A stretch of 61,136 nt of DNA from Bacteroidota bacterium. Its GTDB lineage: Bacteria > Bacteroidota > Bacteroidia > NS11-12g > UBA9320. Under the pieces are notes generated by a model, which was given only the letters and a program-made list of their open reading frames with translations, made no database searches and was not told the DNA's origin. The first letter of the stretch is position 1; each line of letters opens with the position of its first letter. The translations under genes were made by a program, and so were the position numbers. This document shows positions 8,267 to 16,809 of this stretch, piece by piece. The stretch is taken from positions 1-61,136 of the forward strand of contig JAIBDD010000018.1 of NCBI GenBank assembly GCA_024679565.1. Reading direction: 5' to 3'.

Positions 8267-10804
8267 ATGGGGTTAGGACGAGCACTTTTTTCTACTAAAA
8301 AACTAGCAGTTGCTGTGTTTGTTGTGAGTGCCTTGGCCTTAAGCATTATGAGCAATTGGAACTGCGCCAAGCCATCTGAAGAAGTCGTTCATGCCGATCC
8401 TGATGTTTGCCCCAAAAGCTATGAGTCCGATTTAGACGAAGTCGTATTTGACAAAGCGAACAACAACTGCCTGACCTGTCACGATGGGATCGAGCACATC
8501 CGGTCATTAAAATCGGAGATGATGCACGAGATATTTGAAAAAGCAGAATTGGCTGGTTACAAGGACAATAGTTGTATCGTTTGTCATGGGGGTAACCCTG
8601 AGGCTACAACAGCAAGTTTAGCACACGAAGGGTCAATTGATTTCTTTTTAGCGAAAGAAGGCCCAAAGGCTTTTTATCCTGATCCAGGCAGTCCGTACAT
8701 CAACCAAAATACCTGCGGTATGTGCCATCAAGAACAGGTAAGTACGCAGTTTACAAGCCTTATGTTTACAGAAGCAGGTAAAATCCAAGGCACCACTTGG
8801 GGCTTTGGCGGACTTCAAGGTTACGACCACAACGTCGCCAATCAGGAAGTAGATGAGCTAGAAGTGCATGACCGATTGGGTTCAGATATTTACAAAGAAT
8901 ATATGGCCGAGCTTAAGAAAGCCGAGCCACAGGTTTTTCCCGGTAAAATGACTGCGTTACCAGAGGCGCCAACTGCCGAGCAGGTCAAGGAAAATCCAAA
9001 ACTGTCTGTTTATACCTACCTCCGCCAAGATTGTCAACGATGCCATACAGGTGTAAAAGGTCATAACGCGAAAGGCGATTATCGGGGGATTGGTTGCAGC
9101 AGTTGCCATTCACCATATTCCAACAATGGCTTGTATGAAGGCGACGATCCCACAATCGACAAAACAGAAGCGGGTCATATGTTGGTGCATAGTTTTCAAG
9201 CAAGTCGCGATGCCAAAGTGAAGGTGCACGACCAAGAGTATAGTGGTGTTCCAACCAAAACATGCACAGCATGTCACAACCGAGGAAGACGTATTGGCGT
9301 AAGCTATGAAGGGTTGATGGAATCTGGCTATCATTCGCCATATATGGGTACAGGCGGAGACCAAGAGAAGATTCATAAGAAGAATTACATCCATCTACAA
9401 AGCGACGTGCATTTAAAAAAAGGCATGTTTTGCCAAGATTGCCACACCTCTGGAGATATTCATAGTCTTGGGGATTTGTCGGGCGCCATTCAAGGTGCGG
9501 TAGAGATTGAATGCCAAGATTGCCATGGTACGCCCAACCAATATCCATGGGAATTGCCAATTGGCTATGGAGATGAGATTGCTGGAGAAGTACCTCAACA
9601 AGGCGATGCCCGAGGCGTCGCAGATGAGTTGCCTACCTATTTGACTTATGGTTCGGTAAACGACAAGCTTGATGGCTATCTGTTAAGTGCAAGAGGGAAC
9701 CCAATGCCGCATGTGGTGAAACAGGGTGATAAAATTGTGTTGTTCTCTGCGAGCGGTAAAAACATTGAGTTTAGTCCGCTGAAAAAATTAGTGAAGGAAG
9801 ACGGCCTTTCTAAAGAAGGTAAGGTCGCCATGGTGCAAACAGGTTTGCACATGGAGAAGATGGAGTGTTATGCGTGTCATGCCACGTGGGCACCACAATG
9901 TTATGGCTGCCACATCAATGTGGACTACAGCACAGGAAAACAGAAACTGGATTGGGTTGCTGCGGCTAAAACGCAAAACATAAATGGCGAGACTGGCGAA
10001 GTGATTAGTCAGCGCGAGAAAAATAGTATAGAAGAGTATCTAATCAATGGAGAGGTAAAAGAGGAGCGAAGCTATTTGAGATGGGAAGATCCTCCTTTGG
10101 TAGTGAATGGCGATCACCGTATATCTCCGGCCATACCTGGTTGCCAGACCACAGTTACGGTAAAAGGGGAAGACGGAGAATTGCTGTTAAAAAACCACAT
10201 CTTTAAAATCAAAAATGCCGAGGGTGCTGGCGAAGAAGGCATCAATGCGATTGATATGAGCCCTGTGCAGCCACACACCATTCAAAAGAAAGCACGGAGT
10301 TGCGAGAGCTGCCATACCAATCCGAAGGCCATGGGATATGGTATTGAAAATGGGAGTTTGTACTTCCGGCCAGATTCTAACATTGTAATGGATTTGACCG
10401 CTGCGGATGGTCGTGTTATGGCACGTCAAGTTGATACACAGTTTAACCGAATCGAAAATTTAGAACATGATTGGTCGGCTATAATTGATGAAGACGGCAA
10501 TCAGCTGCAAACTGTTGGGCATCATTTTTCTGGTTCCCGACCCTTAAATAAAGAAGAGTTGATGAAGTTGGATAGGAGGGGTGTGTGCATGAGTTGCCAT
10601 CAAACTGTTCCAGATCAAAGCATCGCTGTTGATTTGTTAAGCCATGTAGCGAAATATAGCGACATTGAAATAGACAACAATCGACACAATAAGATATTAA
10701 ATAAATCAACCCGCATTGCAGCCTGGGCACAGGTTTTGGCAGTGGTTCTCAGTCTTATGTTTCTGGTTTGGTTGATTCGCAAAATGCGGAGAAAACGAGC
10801 TTAA
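8267..10804 (+). CDS. Dodecaheme membrane-anchored cytochrome c
   Basis: 845 residues with 12 CxxCH heme-binding motifs: CLTCH (68-72), CIVCH (103-107), CGMCH (150-154), then CQRCH, CSSCH, CTACH, CQDCH, CQDCH, the close pair CYACH/CYGCH, CESCH and CMSCH. A hydrophobic segment at ~13-29 anchors or exports the protein. A second hydrophobic segment near the C-terminus (AQVLAVVLSLMFLVWLI) ends in RKMRRKRA. The hemes would therefore sit in the periplasm with the basic tail inside. No family such as NrfA, HAO or OTR can be assigned with confidence. A TAACCTTG box ends 4 bases before the ATG, so it may have its own promoter despite lying 48 bases after the hmu-type operon. Heme attachment would use the Ccm operon at 16.8-21.9 kb. 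Confidence 0.88.
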   Translation: MGLGRALFSTKKLAVAVFVVSALALSIMSNWNCAKPSEEVVHADPDVCPKSYESDLDEVVFDKANNNCLTCHDGIEHIRSLKSEMMHEIFEKAELAGYKDNSCIVCHGGNPEATTASLAHEGSIDFFLAKEGPKAFYPDPGSPYINQNTCGMCHQEQVSTQFTSLMFTEAGKIQGTTWGFGGLQGYDHNVANQEVDELEVHDRLGSDIYKEYMAELKKAEPQVFPGKMTALPEAPTAEQVKENPKLSVYTYLRQDCQRCHTGVKGHNAKGDYRGIGCSSCHSPYSNNGLYEGDDPTIDKTEAGHMLVHSFQASRDAKVKVHDQEYSGVPTKTCTACHNRGRRIGVSYEGLMESGYHSPYMGTGGDQEKIHKKNYIHLQSDVHLKKGMFCQDCHTSGDIHSLGDLSGAIQGAVEIECQDCHGTPNQYPWELPIGYGDEIAGEVPQQGDARGVADELPTYLTYGSVNDKLDGYLLSARGNPMPHVVKQGDKIVLFSASGKNIEFSPLKKLVKEDGLSKEGKVAMVQTGLHMEKMECYACHATWAPQCYGCHINVDYSTGKQKLDWVAAAKTQNINGETGEVISQREKNSIEEYLINGEVKEERSYLRWEDPPLVVNGDHRISPAIPGCQTTVTVKGEDGELLLKNHIFKIKNAEGAGEEGINAIDMSPVQPHTIQKKARSCESCHTNPKAMGYGIENGSLYFRPDSNIVMDLTAADGRVMARQVDTQFNRIENLEHDWSAIIDEDGNQLQTVGHHFSGSRPLNKEELMKLDRRGVCMSCHQTVPDQSIAVDLLSHVAKYSDIEIDNNRHNKILNKSTRIAAWAQVLAVVLSLMFLVWLIRKMRRKRA

Positions 10805-10805
10805 A

Positions 10806-10861
10806 TTGGCTATTGGCTATTGGCTATTGGCTATTGGCTATTGGCTATTGGCTATTGGCTA
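10806..10861. repeat. Eight perfect tandem copies of the heptamer TTGGCTA
   Basis: Eight uninterrupted identical 7-base units fill the gap between the stop of the cytochrome gene (10804) and the end of the convergent transglutaminase-like gene (10866). The tract is intergenic. Its perfection suggests recent expansion by replication slippage, so copy number is likely to vary between strains. Confidence 0.97.
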
Positions 10862-10865
10862 ACTC

Positions 10866-12803
10866 CTAATCCCCAGCCCTCAAAACTTCCAACCGACTTG
10901 ATGCTTTTGTTCGCGTTCTCTTAGCAAACTTAGCAAGCACCTTATTATCACGCGCATGCTTACGGCGCTTGTTTTTATAGATTTCTAATGGTAGCGCGAT
11001 CTCTCTTTCTGTTTTACAATAGCTTATGGCAAAATCAATTGGTGCAGCGGTTTGAGTGGTTTTTTTCAAACGCTTCAACTGGCGCTTGGTACTAGCTTGA
11101 ATCCGAGCTACTGCATTTTTATTCACATTTAAGTTCTTCCTGAATACGTCGCTGGTTGAGTAATACTGGACTTTGTTTCCTGTGCTCCGTTTTATTCTTT
11201 TAAGGACACTACGTTGCCGACTGGTATACGTGTAATATTTTCTTCCAATGCGATACAGTGAGTCCATTGCCTTATAAACCTTTCGATATCGAGCTTCCAG
11301 ACCAATTATAGAATCACTAACACCATGTGGAGTAAACGCCGCTTTTCGTTCCAGAAGAATGAGGTCATAGTCATCAACCGCAGCCATTCGTGTAAATATC
11401 ATACCGTAAAAATGTCCCGTAACCTTACTTATGTATGTCTTTTGCTGACCTATCCCAGCGTTCAGACTATCAATATGAACAGCGAGTTGTGTTTGGAGGC
11501 TTTTGACCTTATCAGCAATTTGGCTAATGCTGTCATTGTAAGACTTAAAAACGACTAACAGCGAATCGGCTTTCTCTTGCTTTGGGATTTTGGCCCAACT
11601 GCCGGGATTGGTATAATGCCGCCAAAGCAGTCTGCCGTACCGTCTATTGTTATTAGACTTACGCGTTTTTGTACGATTCTTTTTGCTGCGAATTTTTCTG
11701 AGGTGTCGATTTCGATGTCTTTCTTTTCGTTTTAGATAGCGCATATAAGACGCGGTATAGTCACGTTGAATGTGTCTTTTGGCGCGATACTTACCCGATA
11801 GGTCTCTATATTCTTCCCAAATCAAACTATCGTTTTTATAGGTGTTGCTTAATACGGAGTCACTTAAGGTGATGATACGTTTTAAATACAAACTATCTTC
11901 TTTCATGGCCTTCGGGTTATCAACGTATTTCTCCCATTCTTCAAAAAGGTTGTGATAGTGAAATCGGCTTAGTCCGAAGTAATTTTTTTGATTGACCAGT
12001 TGAGCGTTTTCTCCATTATTCTTGTCGCGTTCAATTTCGTCAAGCGAAGCGTATGTATTATAAAAGCTATTGGAAGTTGTAGATTGAACGTTTTGGAGTG
12101 TGTCTTCAAAATAGTAAAAGGCACTATCCGCGCTAAAATGTGTTGCGTTAAATGCAGTGGCAAATGAGTTAAGCTGACTATTTTCCGGGAAGTGGGTTAC
12201 CGTGAAGTTATTTTCAGGAGCTAGGAAATAGTAACTCTGTGGCATTTTAACAAAATGTGGTTTGTAAATGAAAGGCTTCACGATGCCTCGTGTGATGCGA
12301 GAGGCGAACATTCGGATGATGGTGGTTTTGTAATAGGCCATTGCACCAGCATCCCAGGTGTCATCTACGTTATGCCAATTGCCATTAATCTCAACTTTAT
12401 TCCATGCATGATCTGGTAGGTAAGTTGTGTCGCATATATCTACAAAGCTGTTCTTCGTATAGCCATCAATCACGATAGCATTTACGCCGCTTTGAAGACA
12501 TAAGTCTTGGAAAAGATTCGCATAGCCCGAGCACAACGTTTTGCGCCTCCTTAAGACATCTGTGGTCTCTTGATTTTTCGTCTGCCATCTAACAAATCGC
12601 TTTGCGTCGTATTTGATATGGTGGGTAATCCAAAAGTGAATGTTCGAAACGCGCTGGCTATCTGATGTGGCATTTTTGTTTATGTTTTGTGCAAGCTTGG
12701 TTACATTACCTCTGTTAAAAACGTACGAACGATGCAGGTTGACCTGGCATATAGACGCAAGCCAAGTCAGACAAACAGCCAACAAGAAAAACCATCTTTT
12801 CAT
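10866..12803 (-). CDS. Secreted transglutaminase-like protein with a long basic tail region
   Basis: 645 residues with a signal peptide (to ~20, LASICQ). Residues ~50-155 form a transglutaminase-like (papain-fold) core with an apparent complete triad: Cys91 in TLCSGYANLF, His132 in LPDHAWNKV and Asp147/148 in NVDDTWD. The remainder has no recognised domain. It includes a very basic, Arg/Lys/Asn-rich stretch (~357-395) and long alpha-helical segments. Bacterial members of this fold are usually peptidases or peptide-modifying enzymes of the envelope. The basic region could bind an acidic polymer, but that is a guess. Confidence 0.7.
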   Translation of the reverse strand: MKRWFFLLAVCLTWLASICQVNLHRSYVFNRGNVTKLAQNINKNATSDSQRVSNIHFWITHHIKYDAKRFVRWQTKNQETTDVLRRRKTLCSGYANLFQDLCLQSGVNAIVIDGYTKNSFVDICDTTYLPDHAWNKVEINGNWHNVDDTWDAGAMAYYKTTIIRMFASRITRGIVKPFIYKPHFVKMPQSYYFLAPENNFTVTHFPENSQLNSFATAFNATHFSADSAFYYFEDTLQNVQSTTSNSFYNTYASLDEIERDKNNGENAQLVNQKNYFGLSRFHYHNLFEEWEKYVDNPKAMKEDSLYLKRIITLSDSVLSNTYKNDSLIWEEYRDLSGKYRAKRHIQRDYTASYMRYLKRKERHRNRHLRKIRSKKNRTKTRKSNNNRRYGRLLWRHYTNPGSWAKIPKQEKADSLLVVFKSYNDSISQIADKVKSLQTQLAVHIDSLNAGIGQQKTYISKVTGHFYGMIFTRMAAVDDYDLILLERKAAFTPHGVSDSIIGLEARYRKVYKAMDSLYRIGRKYYTYTSRQRSVLKRIKRSTGNKVQYYSTSDVFRKNLNVNKNAVARIQASTKRQLKRLKKTTQTAAPIDFAISYCKTEREIALPLEIYKNKRRKHARDNKVLAKFAKRTRTKASSRLEVLRAGD

Positions 12804-12839
12804 TTAGTACTTGACGTGTTATAAGGAAGTATAGTTGGG

Positions 12840-13124
12840 TTATAGTAATTTATATTGAAATGTATAGATGAACCATGTAGCCACTGCAAGCCCGCATGCG
12901 ATGCTGATGTAAATTATCAGTCTACGTCGTTTTTGGTCTTTTCGAATATCTGCCCATATCTTCTTTCTGATTTTACGTAACTCTTCTGGAGAATAAGTTG
13001 GGTACTCAAGCTTAAGCTTTCGTTGAATGTCATAGGCATTCTGTTTTGTTTTTGCATACCGAGATTTGTTACGAAGCAAGTTCCTGTTCGTTTTATCTAC
13101 CCGGGTATATACGCCAAAACTCAT
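12840..13124 (-). CDS. Small tail-anchored hypothetical protein
   Basis: 94 residues from the ATG at 13124 (MSFGVYTRV). A longer frame opens at 13190, but its first 20 codons would be the terminator hairpin of the upstream gene, so the downstream start is far more likely. The protein is mostly basic and helical (KIRKKIWADIRKDQKRRR). It ends in one hydrophobic segment (LIIYISIACGLAVATWFIYT), so it is probably an inner-membrane tail-anchored protein. No family recognised. Confidence 0.55.
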   Translation of the reverse strand: MSFGVYTRVDKTNRNLLRNKSRYAKTKQNAYDIQRKLKLEYPTYSPEELRKIRKKIWADIRKDQKRRRLIIYISIACGLAVATWFIYTFQYKLL

Positions 13125-13157
13125 ATTGGTATTACGGTTTAGTCGCCTGTAAGTTAC

Positions 13158-13183
13158 AAAAAAAAGCCCCACTTGGGTGAGGC
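13158..13183 (-). terminator. Rho-independent terminator of the DUF4139 gene
   Basis: Read on the minus strand: a 7-bp stem GCCTCAC/GTGGGGC (one G-T wobble), loop CCAA, then eight T. It lies about 10 bases downstream of the DUF4139 stop codon and excludes the longer start of the next small gene. Confidence 0.85.
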
Positions 13184-13192
13184 CATTCATCC

Positions 13193-14887
13193 TTACAATC
13201 CCGTTATTTTTTCTTCCTTGGGATATTTTACTGTATATGTGAACGTGATGACTTTCTTTTTATACGGAGCTAGATTGATGTCCCAGGTGGTGAGCCCAGT
13301 GTGTTCATTCACCGTTCCACCATCAAGTTTCGTTACTTCAACTTCTATCTCTGCTCTACGTGCGAGTGGAATTTGATCTTCCAATACTAGGTCAATTTCG
13401 TTACCGCTATTGTTGCGCAATTCTATTTTATAGGTTGCGGTGTATAGTTTGTGACTTCCGATAATTTGCTTCTTGGTGTTGGACTTAAGCTTAGTTCGTT
13501 TTACAGCCAATGATCTGTAACGACCCATTGATACTTCTAAGGTGTCTGATACGATTGAAGGGTCGATTACTGTTCGTCCAACGAAAGTGTTGCCAAAGTA
13601 TATGTTGGCATTACCAACTAACAAGTCCAAGTTTTCCCAATCGATGATTCTTGCAACAACAAAGGCATCTTTGTCGAGTTTTGGGACCAAGTAGTGTTTA
13701 AACGAAGCTTTTAAGTTGTGTTTTTGAACAGTAACAAAGTGTGTTTTTTCATCAGACTTAATGTAGTAAGGCAGATCAATGTCGAACTCTATACTAGAGA
13801 AGTTTTGCATTTTTTGACTGTAATCATACGCCATTCCTGCAGTTGGTAATGCCTTGTCTGCAACCTCATCCAGGCTTTCTGCCATATTTATATCACTTGT
13901 GGTTCTAACATCTTTTTCTTTAAAATAACGAGTGGCTTTTTTAACCTCTGCTTTCCGGTGCCGGAAGTAGTCAATGTACCAACGCGGTAAAGTTGGTTTG
14001 ATATTGCTTCGGTTCGGGTTGGCATTAGAGATACGCAAACGTACATTGCTCCAATCTTCACCTGTGTTTTGGTAGACCGCAGCTTTGTAAACCAACTCAA
14101 TGTCGTCGCCTGCGTCTTTTGCAGTAATATCATACCACGGAGACCAGCCTGCTTGATTAACTTTATAAGATACTTCCACTGAACCTGAAGTTGCTGCAGT
14201 TGCTGTAACTGCCACCAATACTTGGTGCTTAGGTTGGTTTGGTGGCGGTTGTGGTAGGTTCGACTTAAACAAACGCAATTCGTAAATGCGTTGGTTCATT
14301 TCTGTACTTTTTTTCATCATCTCAGCTTCTTTGAGACTGATTTTTAAGTAGCGATTTGCGAGGTCAATCAGCTTGTTTTCAATAAAAGCCATCGTGCCTT
14401 TAAGTAGGTCCAATGAATCTGGTTTCGCTTTCCCGCGCATAAGTGGGTGATTAAGCAACAATCCACGCTCTGTGTCAATTGCTTTCTTCTTTGCCCGCAC
14501 ATTGGCTAAATAATAACTGTGCGTATTTATCGAATCTTGTACCCGTTTAATTTTCTTATCAATTGCGCTTATGGCCTTTGTGTTTTGCTCAACTGGCTCA
14601 GGATATATGTATCGGTATTGGACGTCAAGAATGGTGAACTTGCCTTTGCCAGAAGCCTTGATGCTTTGTTGGTTGATGTATGGCGAAACACCTTCGATAA
14701 CTATGGTGGATGTACCTTTCGGAATGTAAGTAGAGCCTTTACGTGTTACTTGAGCACCTTGCATAAACACGGTGACTTTAGAAATTTTTGATTTAATTAC
14801 TTTCTCGGTATCTGCAGCATGAGATAGAGAAAAAAAAGAGGTGAGTAGGGTGAGAAGGGTTACAATATATTTCATTTCATTTTTCAT
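13193..14887 (-). CDS. DUF4139/DUF4140 (mucoidy-inhibitor-A-like) secreted protein
   Basis: 564 residues. A signal peptide (MKYIVTLLTLLTSFFSLSHA) is most compact if translation starts at the second ATG (14875), four codons inside the longest frame. An N-terminal DUF4140 domain (VTVFMQGAQVTRKG ... IVIEGVSPYI) is followed by a coiled-coil stretch (~110-215). A C-terminal DUF4139 beta domain (WSPWYDITAKDAGDDIELVYKA) follows, ending DINLAPYKKKVITFTYTVKYP. Family members are found across bacteria; the name comes from a mucoidy phenotype and no enzymatic activity is known. Monocistronic, with a strong terminator after the stop. Confidence 0.8.
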   Translation of the reverse strand: MKNEMKYIVTLLTLLTSFFSLSHAADTEKVIKSKISKVTVFMQGAQVTRKGSTYIPKGTSTIVIEGVSPYINQQSIKASGKGKFTILDVQYRYIYPEPVEQNTKAISAIDKKIKRVQDSINTHSYYLANVRAKKKAIDTERGLLLNHPLMRGKAKPDSLDLLKGTMAFIENKLIDLANRYLKISLKEAEMMKKSTEMNQRIYELRLFKSNLPQPPPNQPKHQVLVAVTATAATSGSVEVSYKVNQAGWSPWYDITAKDAGDDIELVYKAAVYQNTGEDWSNVRLRISNANPNRSNIKPTLPRWYIDYFRHRKAEVKKATRYFKEKDVRTTSDINMAESLDEVADKALPTAGMAYDYSQKMQNFSSIEFDIDLPYYIKSDEKTHFVTVQKHNLKASFKHYLVPKLDKDAFVVARIIDWENLDLLVGNANIYFGNTFVGRTVIDPSIVSDTLEVSMGRYRSLAVKRTKLKSNTKKQIIGSHKLYTATYKIELRNNSGNEIDLVLEDQIPLARRAEIEVEVTKLDGGTVNEHTGLTTWDINLAPYKKKVITFTYTVKYPKEEKITGL

Positions 14888-14941
14888 TTCAGACGTATAT
14901 ACAAACTGAAATGAAATGGTAAACGGGAAATGAAAGTTTAT

Positions 14942-15361
14942 TTAAACTTTTGGTCTTCGGATTAATGTGAAACGCGAATCGATGGGCAAACCTTTGGAAC
15001 CTTGCGGGTCTGTAAGTCCAATAATTACTTTGTAAGTGCCCGATTGTGAGACATCGAAAGGTAAGTCGATAGACAGTTGGTTATTGTCCAAAATCATCTT
15101 GTCTTGTAATCCATCTTGCAAATCATAAACCATAATCACGGCATGAAGGCTGTCTTGATTATGCGTAATGTTGAAAATGTAGTCGTAGTTTTTTTCTGCC
15201 GGGAATTCGTACATGATAAAATTGCCTGACTTAAAAGTGAGGTCATGGCTAATAACAAACTTCCATTTAACGGCAGGGTTAATCTCAACACCTTGAGCGT
15301 GTGCACCAAAGGATAGTGTGATAAGGCATACGAGTAAACCTAATTTTGAGAAAATGTGCAT
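14942..15361 (-). CDS. Small secreted hypothetical protein
   Basis: 139 residues with a clear signal peptide (MHIFSKLGLLVCLITLSFGAHA, cleavage before QGVEIN). The mature part of ~115 residues is beta-rich and resembles pre-peptidase-like or jelly-roll extracellular modules in overall pattern (GTYKVIIGLTDP), without a firm family match. A 50-codon open frame precedes it by 14 bases on the same strand, so the two may be cotranscribed. Confidence 0.6.
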   Translation of the reverse strand: MHIFSKLGLLVCLITLSFGAHAQGVEINPAVKWKFVISHDLTFKSGNFIMYEFPAEKNYDYIFNITHNQDSLHAVIMVYDLQDGLQDKMILDNNQLSIDLPFDVSQSGTYKVIIGLTDPQGSKGLPIDSRFTLIRRPKV

Positions 15362-15375
15362 ATAGAAATAATACG

Positions 15376-15528
15376 TTAAATCGGCTTAATTGTTTTGAGC
15401 TTTCTCAATTCATTAAACTTTTTCATTTGGCTAACGAACGAATGACATATCGTAAAGTAATCGTAACCAACAGTCGTATGCTTACTAGATGCAAAAGCTT
15501 CATTTTGGTTTTCCATCTTTTTCTCCAT
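15376..15528 (-). CDS. Possible 50-residue small protein
   Basis: An ATG-to-stop frame of 50 codons (MEKKMENQNEAF ... RKLKTIKPI) lies 14 bases upstream of the secreted protein gene. It is hydrophilic and basic at the C-terminus (KKFNELRKLK). A promoter-like TTG-17-TAAGTTTA sits immediately before its first ATG, so the second Met (codon 5) may be the real start unless the mRNA is leaderless. No family recognised; it could be a small cytoplasmic protein or a chance frame. Confidence 0.35.
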   Translation of the reverse strand: MEKKMENQNEAFASSKHTTVGYDYFTICHSFVSQMKKFNELRKLKTIKPI

Positions 15529-15634
15529 AGCGTAAACTTACAAAACATATTCACTCAAACCATGTCATTTCGCACAATATGAGCTATATCATTGGCATTC
15601 AACGAGAAATATTTTATTTCATTAAAATGGGATA

Positions 15635-15642
15635 TAAATTTG
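15635..15642 (+). promoter_or_regulatory. -7 box TAAATTTG of the metal-binding lipoprotein gene
   Basis: Exact match to the Bacteroidota TAnnTTTG consensus. It ends 4 bases before the ATG at 15647, so the transcript would be nearly or fully leaderless. No clear TTG -33 element at the usual spacing. Confidence 0.55.
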
Positions 15643-15646
15643 TGCA

Positions 15647-15889
15647 ATGAAATTTCGAGTACTATTTATTGCTTTGGGCGCAGCCTTTATATTAACTTCA
15701 TGTGGCGAAAGTGCGCATCAAAAAAAGGCACGTACTGAACACGACCATTTAAATCGTCAAATTAATCATTCAGGTCCTGAGTATACGGCAAAATACATTT
15801 GCCCGATGCATTGTGAGGGAAGCGGGTCAGATACAACGGGTATTTGCCCTACCTGCAAAATGGACTATGTGGAGAATGGGAAAGACTAA
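15647..15889 (+). CDS. Heavy-metal-binding-domain lipoprotein
   Basis: 80 residues: lipoprotein signal with lipobox LTSC (Cys19), a His-rich linker, and a metal-binding domain YICPMH (50-55) ... GICPTCKMDY (66-74). This matches the heavy-metal-binding domain (HMBD) often found in copper or cobalt/zinc efflux adaptor proteins, where CPMH and CPxCxM are invariant. As a free-standing lipoprotein it would be an envelope metal buffer or chaperone. It ends 4 bases before the convergent gene; no efflux genes are adjacent, so the metal is unknown. Confidence 0.8.
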   Translation: MKFRVLFIALGAAFILTSCGESAHQKKARTEHDHLNRQINHSGPEYTAKYICPMHCEGSGSDTTGICPTCKMDYVENGKD

Positions 15890-15893
15890 ACGA

Positions 15894-16673
15894 CTAGAAT
15901 CTAAGTCCTAGGCAAAATCCGAATCCTTTTACACGAACCTCTTCGTAATAGGTTGCGTTAGTCCCAAATACACTGGCTTCGATTGCTAGATCGTTATTTT
16001 TAAGTACGGCATAAGAAGCAATAAAGTTGTTTTCGGACTGCATACGCACAAATTCATCGCCGGCTAATCTTCCTTCCCACGCCAGTGCAAGTCGTTTTGT
16101 TGGTTGTAACCTGAAACCAATAACGCCTTCAACAAATGTTTTACCCGAATACTGTTCTCCCACCAACCCAGCACTCATGTTGTACACCAATGTACCCTTA
16201 GGATTTGTTTGAAAGCCAAACAGCTGAAGGTCTACTGTTTGATATTGATCTTCTTTGGTTACTCCTTCTTCAATCAATGAAGTTACTCGAATAGAGCTAT
16301 AAAAAGCAGCCAGTTTTATTTGTACTTCTGGTACGAAAAAAGAGACTTGTCCGCTTGAAGTTGTTTGTCGGTATAATAAATTTATTGCTGCGAACTTATA
16401 ATTTGAATCAGCACGTTTTTTTTCTAACCAGAGTATCGGGTCGGCATTAGACCAAAGCTCAGCGTAATAGCTATAGTCATCATAATTATTATCATCGTTG
16501 TAATACGAATCGTCGTCATCTGAGTCGTCATAGTAAGAATCGTCACTACCTGAGTTGCTGCTGTTTTTTGTGTCGGTGTGTCGGTCGGAAGCGTCTTTTA
16601 TTTGGTCTACGATTTGACTTTGTGCATTCAAGCTAAATACCACCAGTATAAGGAACGTTACATAATACTTCAT
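15894..16673 (-). CDS. Secreted barrel-like protein with an Asp/Tyr-rich segment
   Basis: 259 residues. The signal peptide (ending NAQSQ) is followed by a low-complexity tract (~residues 37-72) almost entirely Asp, Tyr, Ser and Asn. About 185 residues with alternating amphipathic strands follow (VSFFVPEVQIKLAAFYSS, GVIGFRLQPTKRLALAWE), ending in Phe (GFCLGLRF), a pattern typical of an outer-membrane beta-barrel. No named family. The Asp-rich tract could bind Ca2+ or act as a flexible surface linker (inference). A short palindrome TGGGTCAACCCA lies just upstream. Confidence 0.6.
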   Translation of the reverse strand: MKYYVTFLILVVFSLNAQSQIVDQIKDASDRHTDTKNSSNSGSDDSYYDDSDDDDSYYNDDNNYDDYSYYAELWSNADPILWLEKKRADSNYKFAAINLLYRQTTSSGQVSFFVPEVQIKLAAFYSSIRVTSLIEEGVTKEDQYQTVDLQLFGFQTNPKGTLVYNMSAGLVGEQYSGKTFVEGVIGFRLQPTKRLALAWEGRLAGDEFVRMQSENNFIASYAVLKNNDLAIEASVFGTNATYYEEVRVKGFGFCLGLRF

Positions 16674-16809
16674 AATTGGATTGTTGGGTCAACCCAGTTA
16701 ATACAAACGTTGTTCCGTTGTCCGGTTCCTTGACTTTTGTTACTTAGGGGTGTTGTTTTGCTTAAAAAAGTAGTCTTAGTTGTCTTATTCTTTAAACAAA
16801 GCGAGTGCT

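Noticed and set aside
8985..9560. Long antisense open frame inside the multiheme cytochrome gene
   Set aside because: It lies wholly opposite the cytochrome gene, has no ribosome-binding site or family similarity, and the sense strand has 12 regular heme motifs.
16685..16696. Palindrome TGGGTCAACCCA upstream of the Asp/Tyr-rich protein gene
   Set aside because: Arms of only five bases; no repeated half-sites or regulator nearby.
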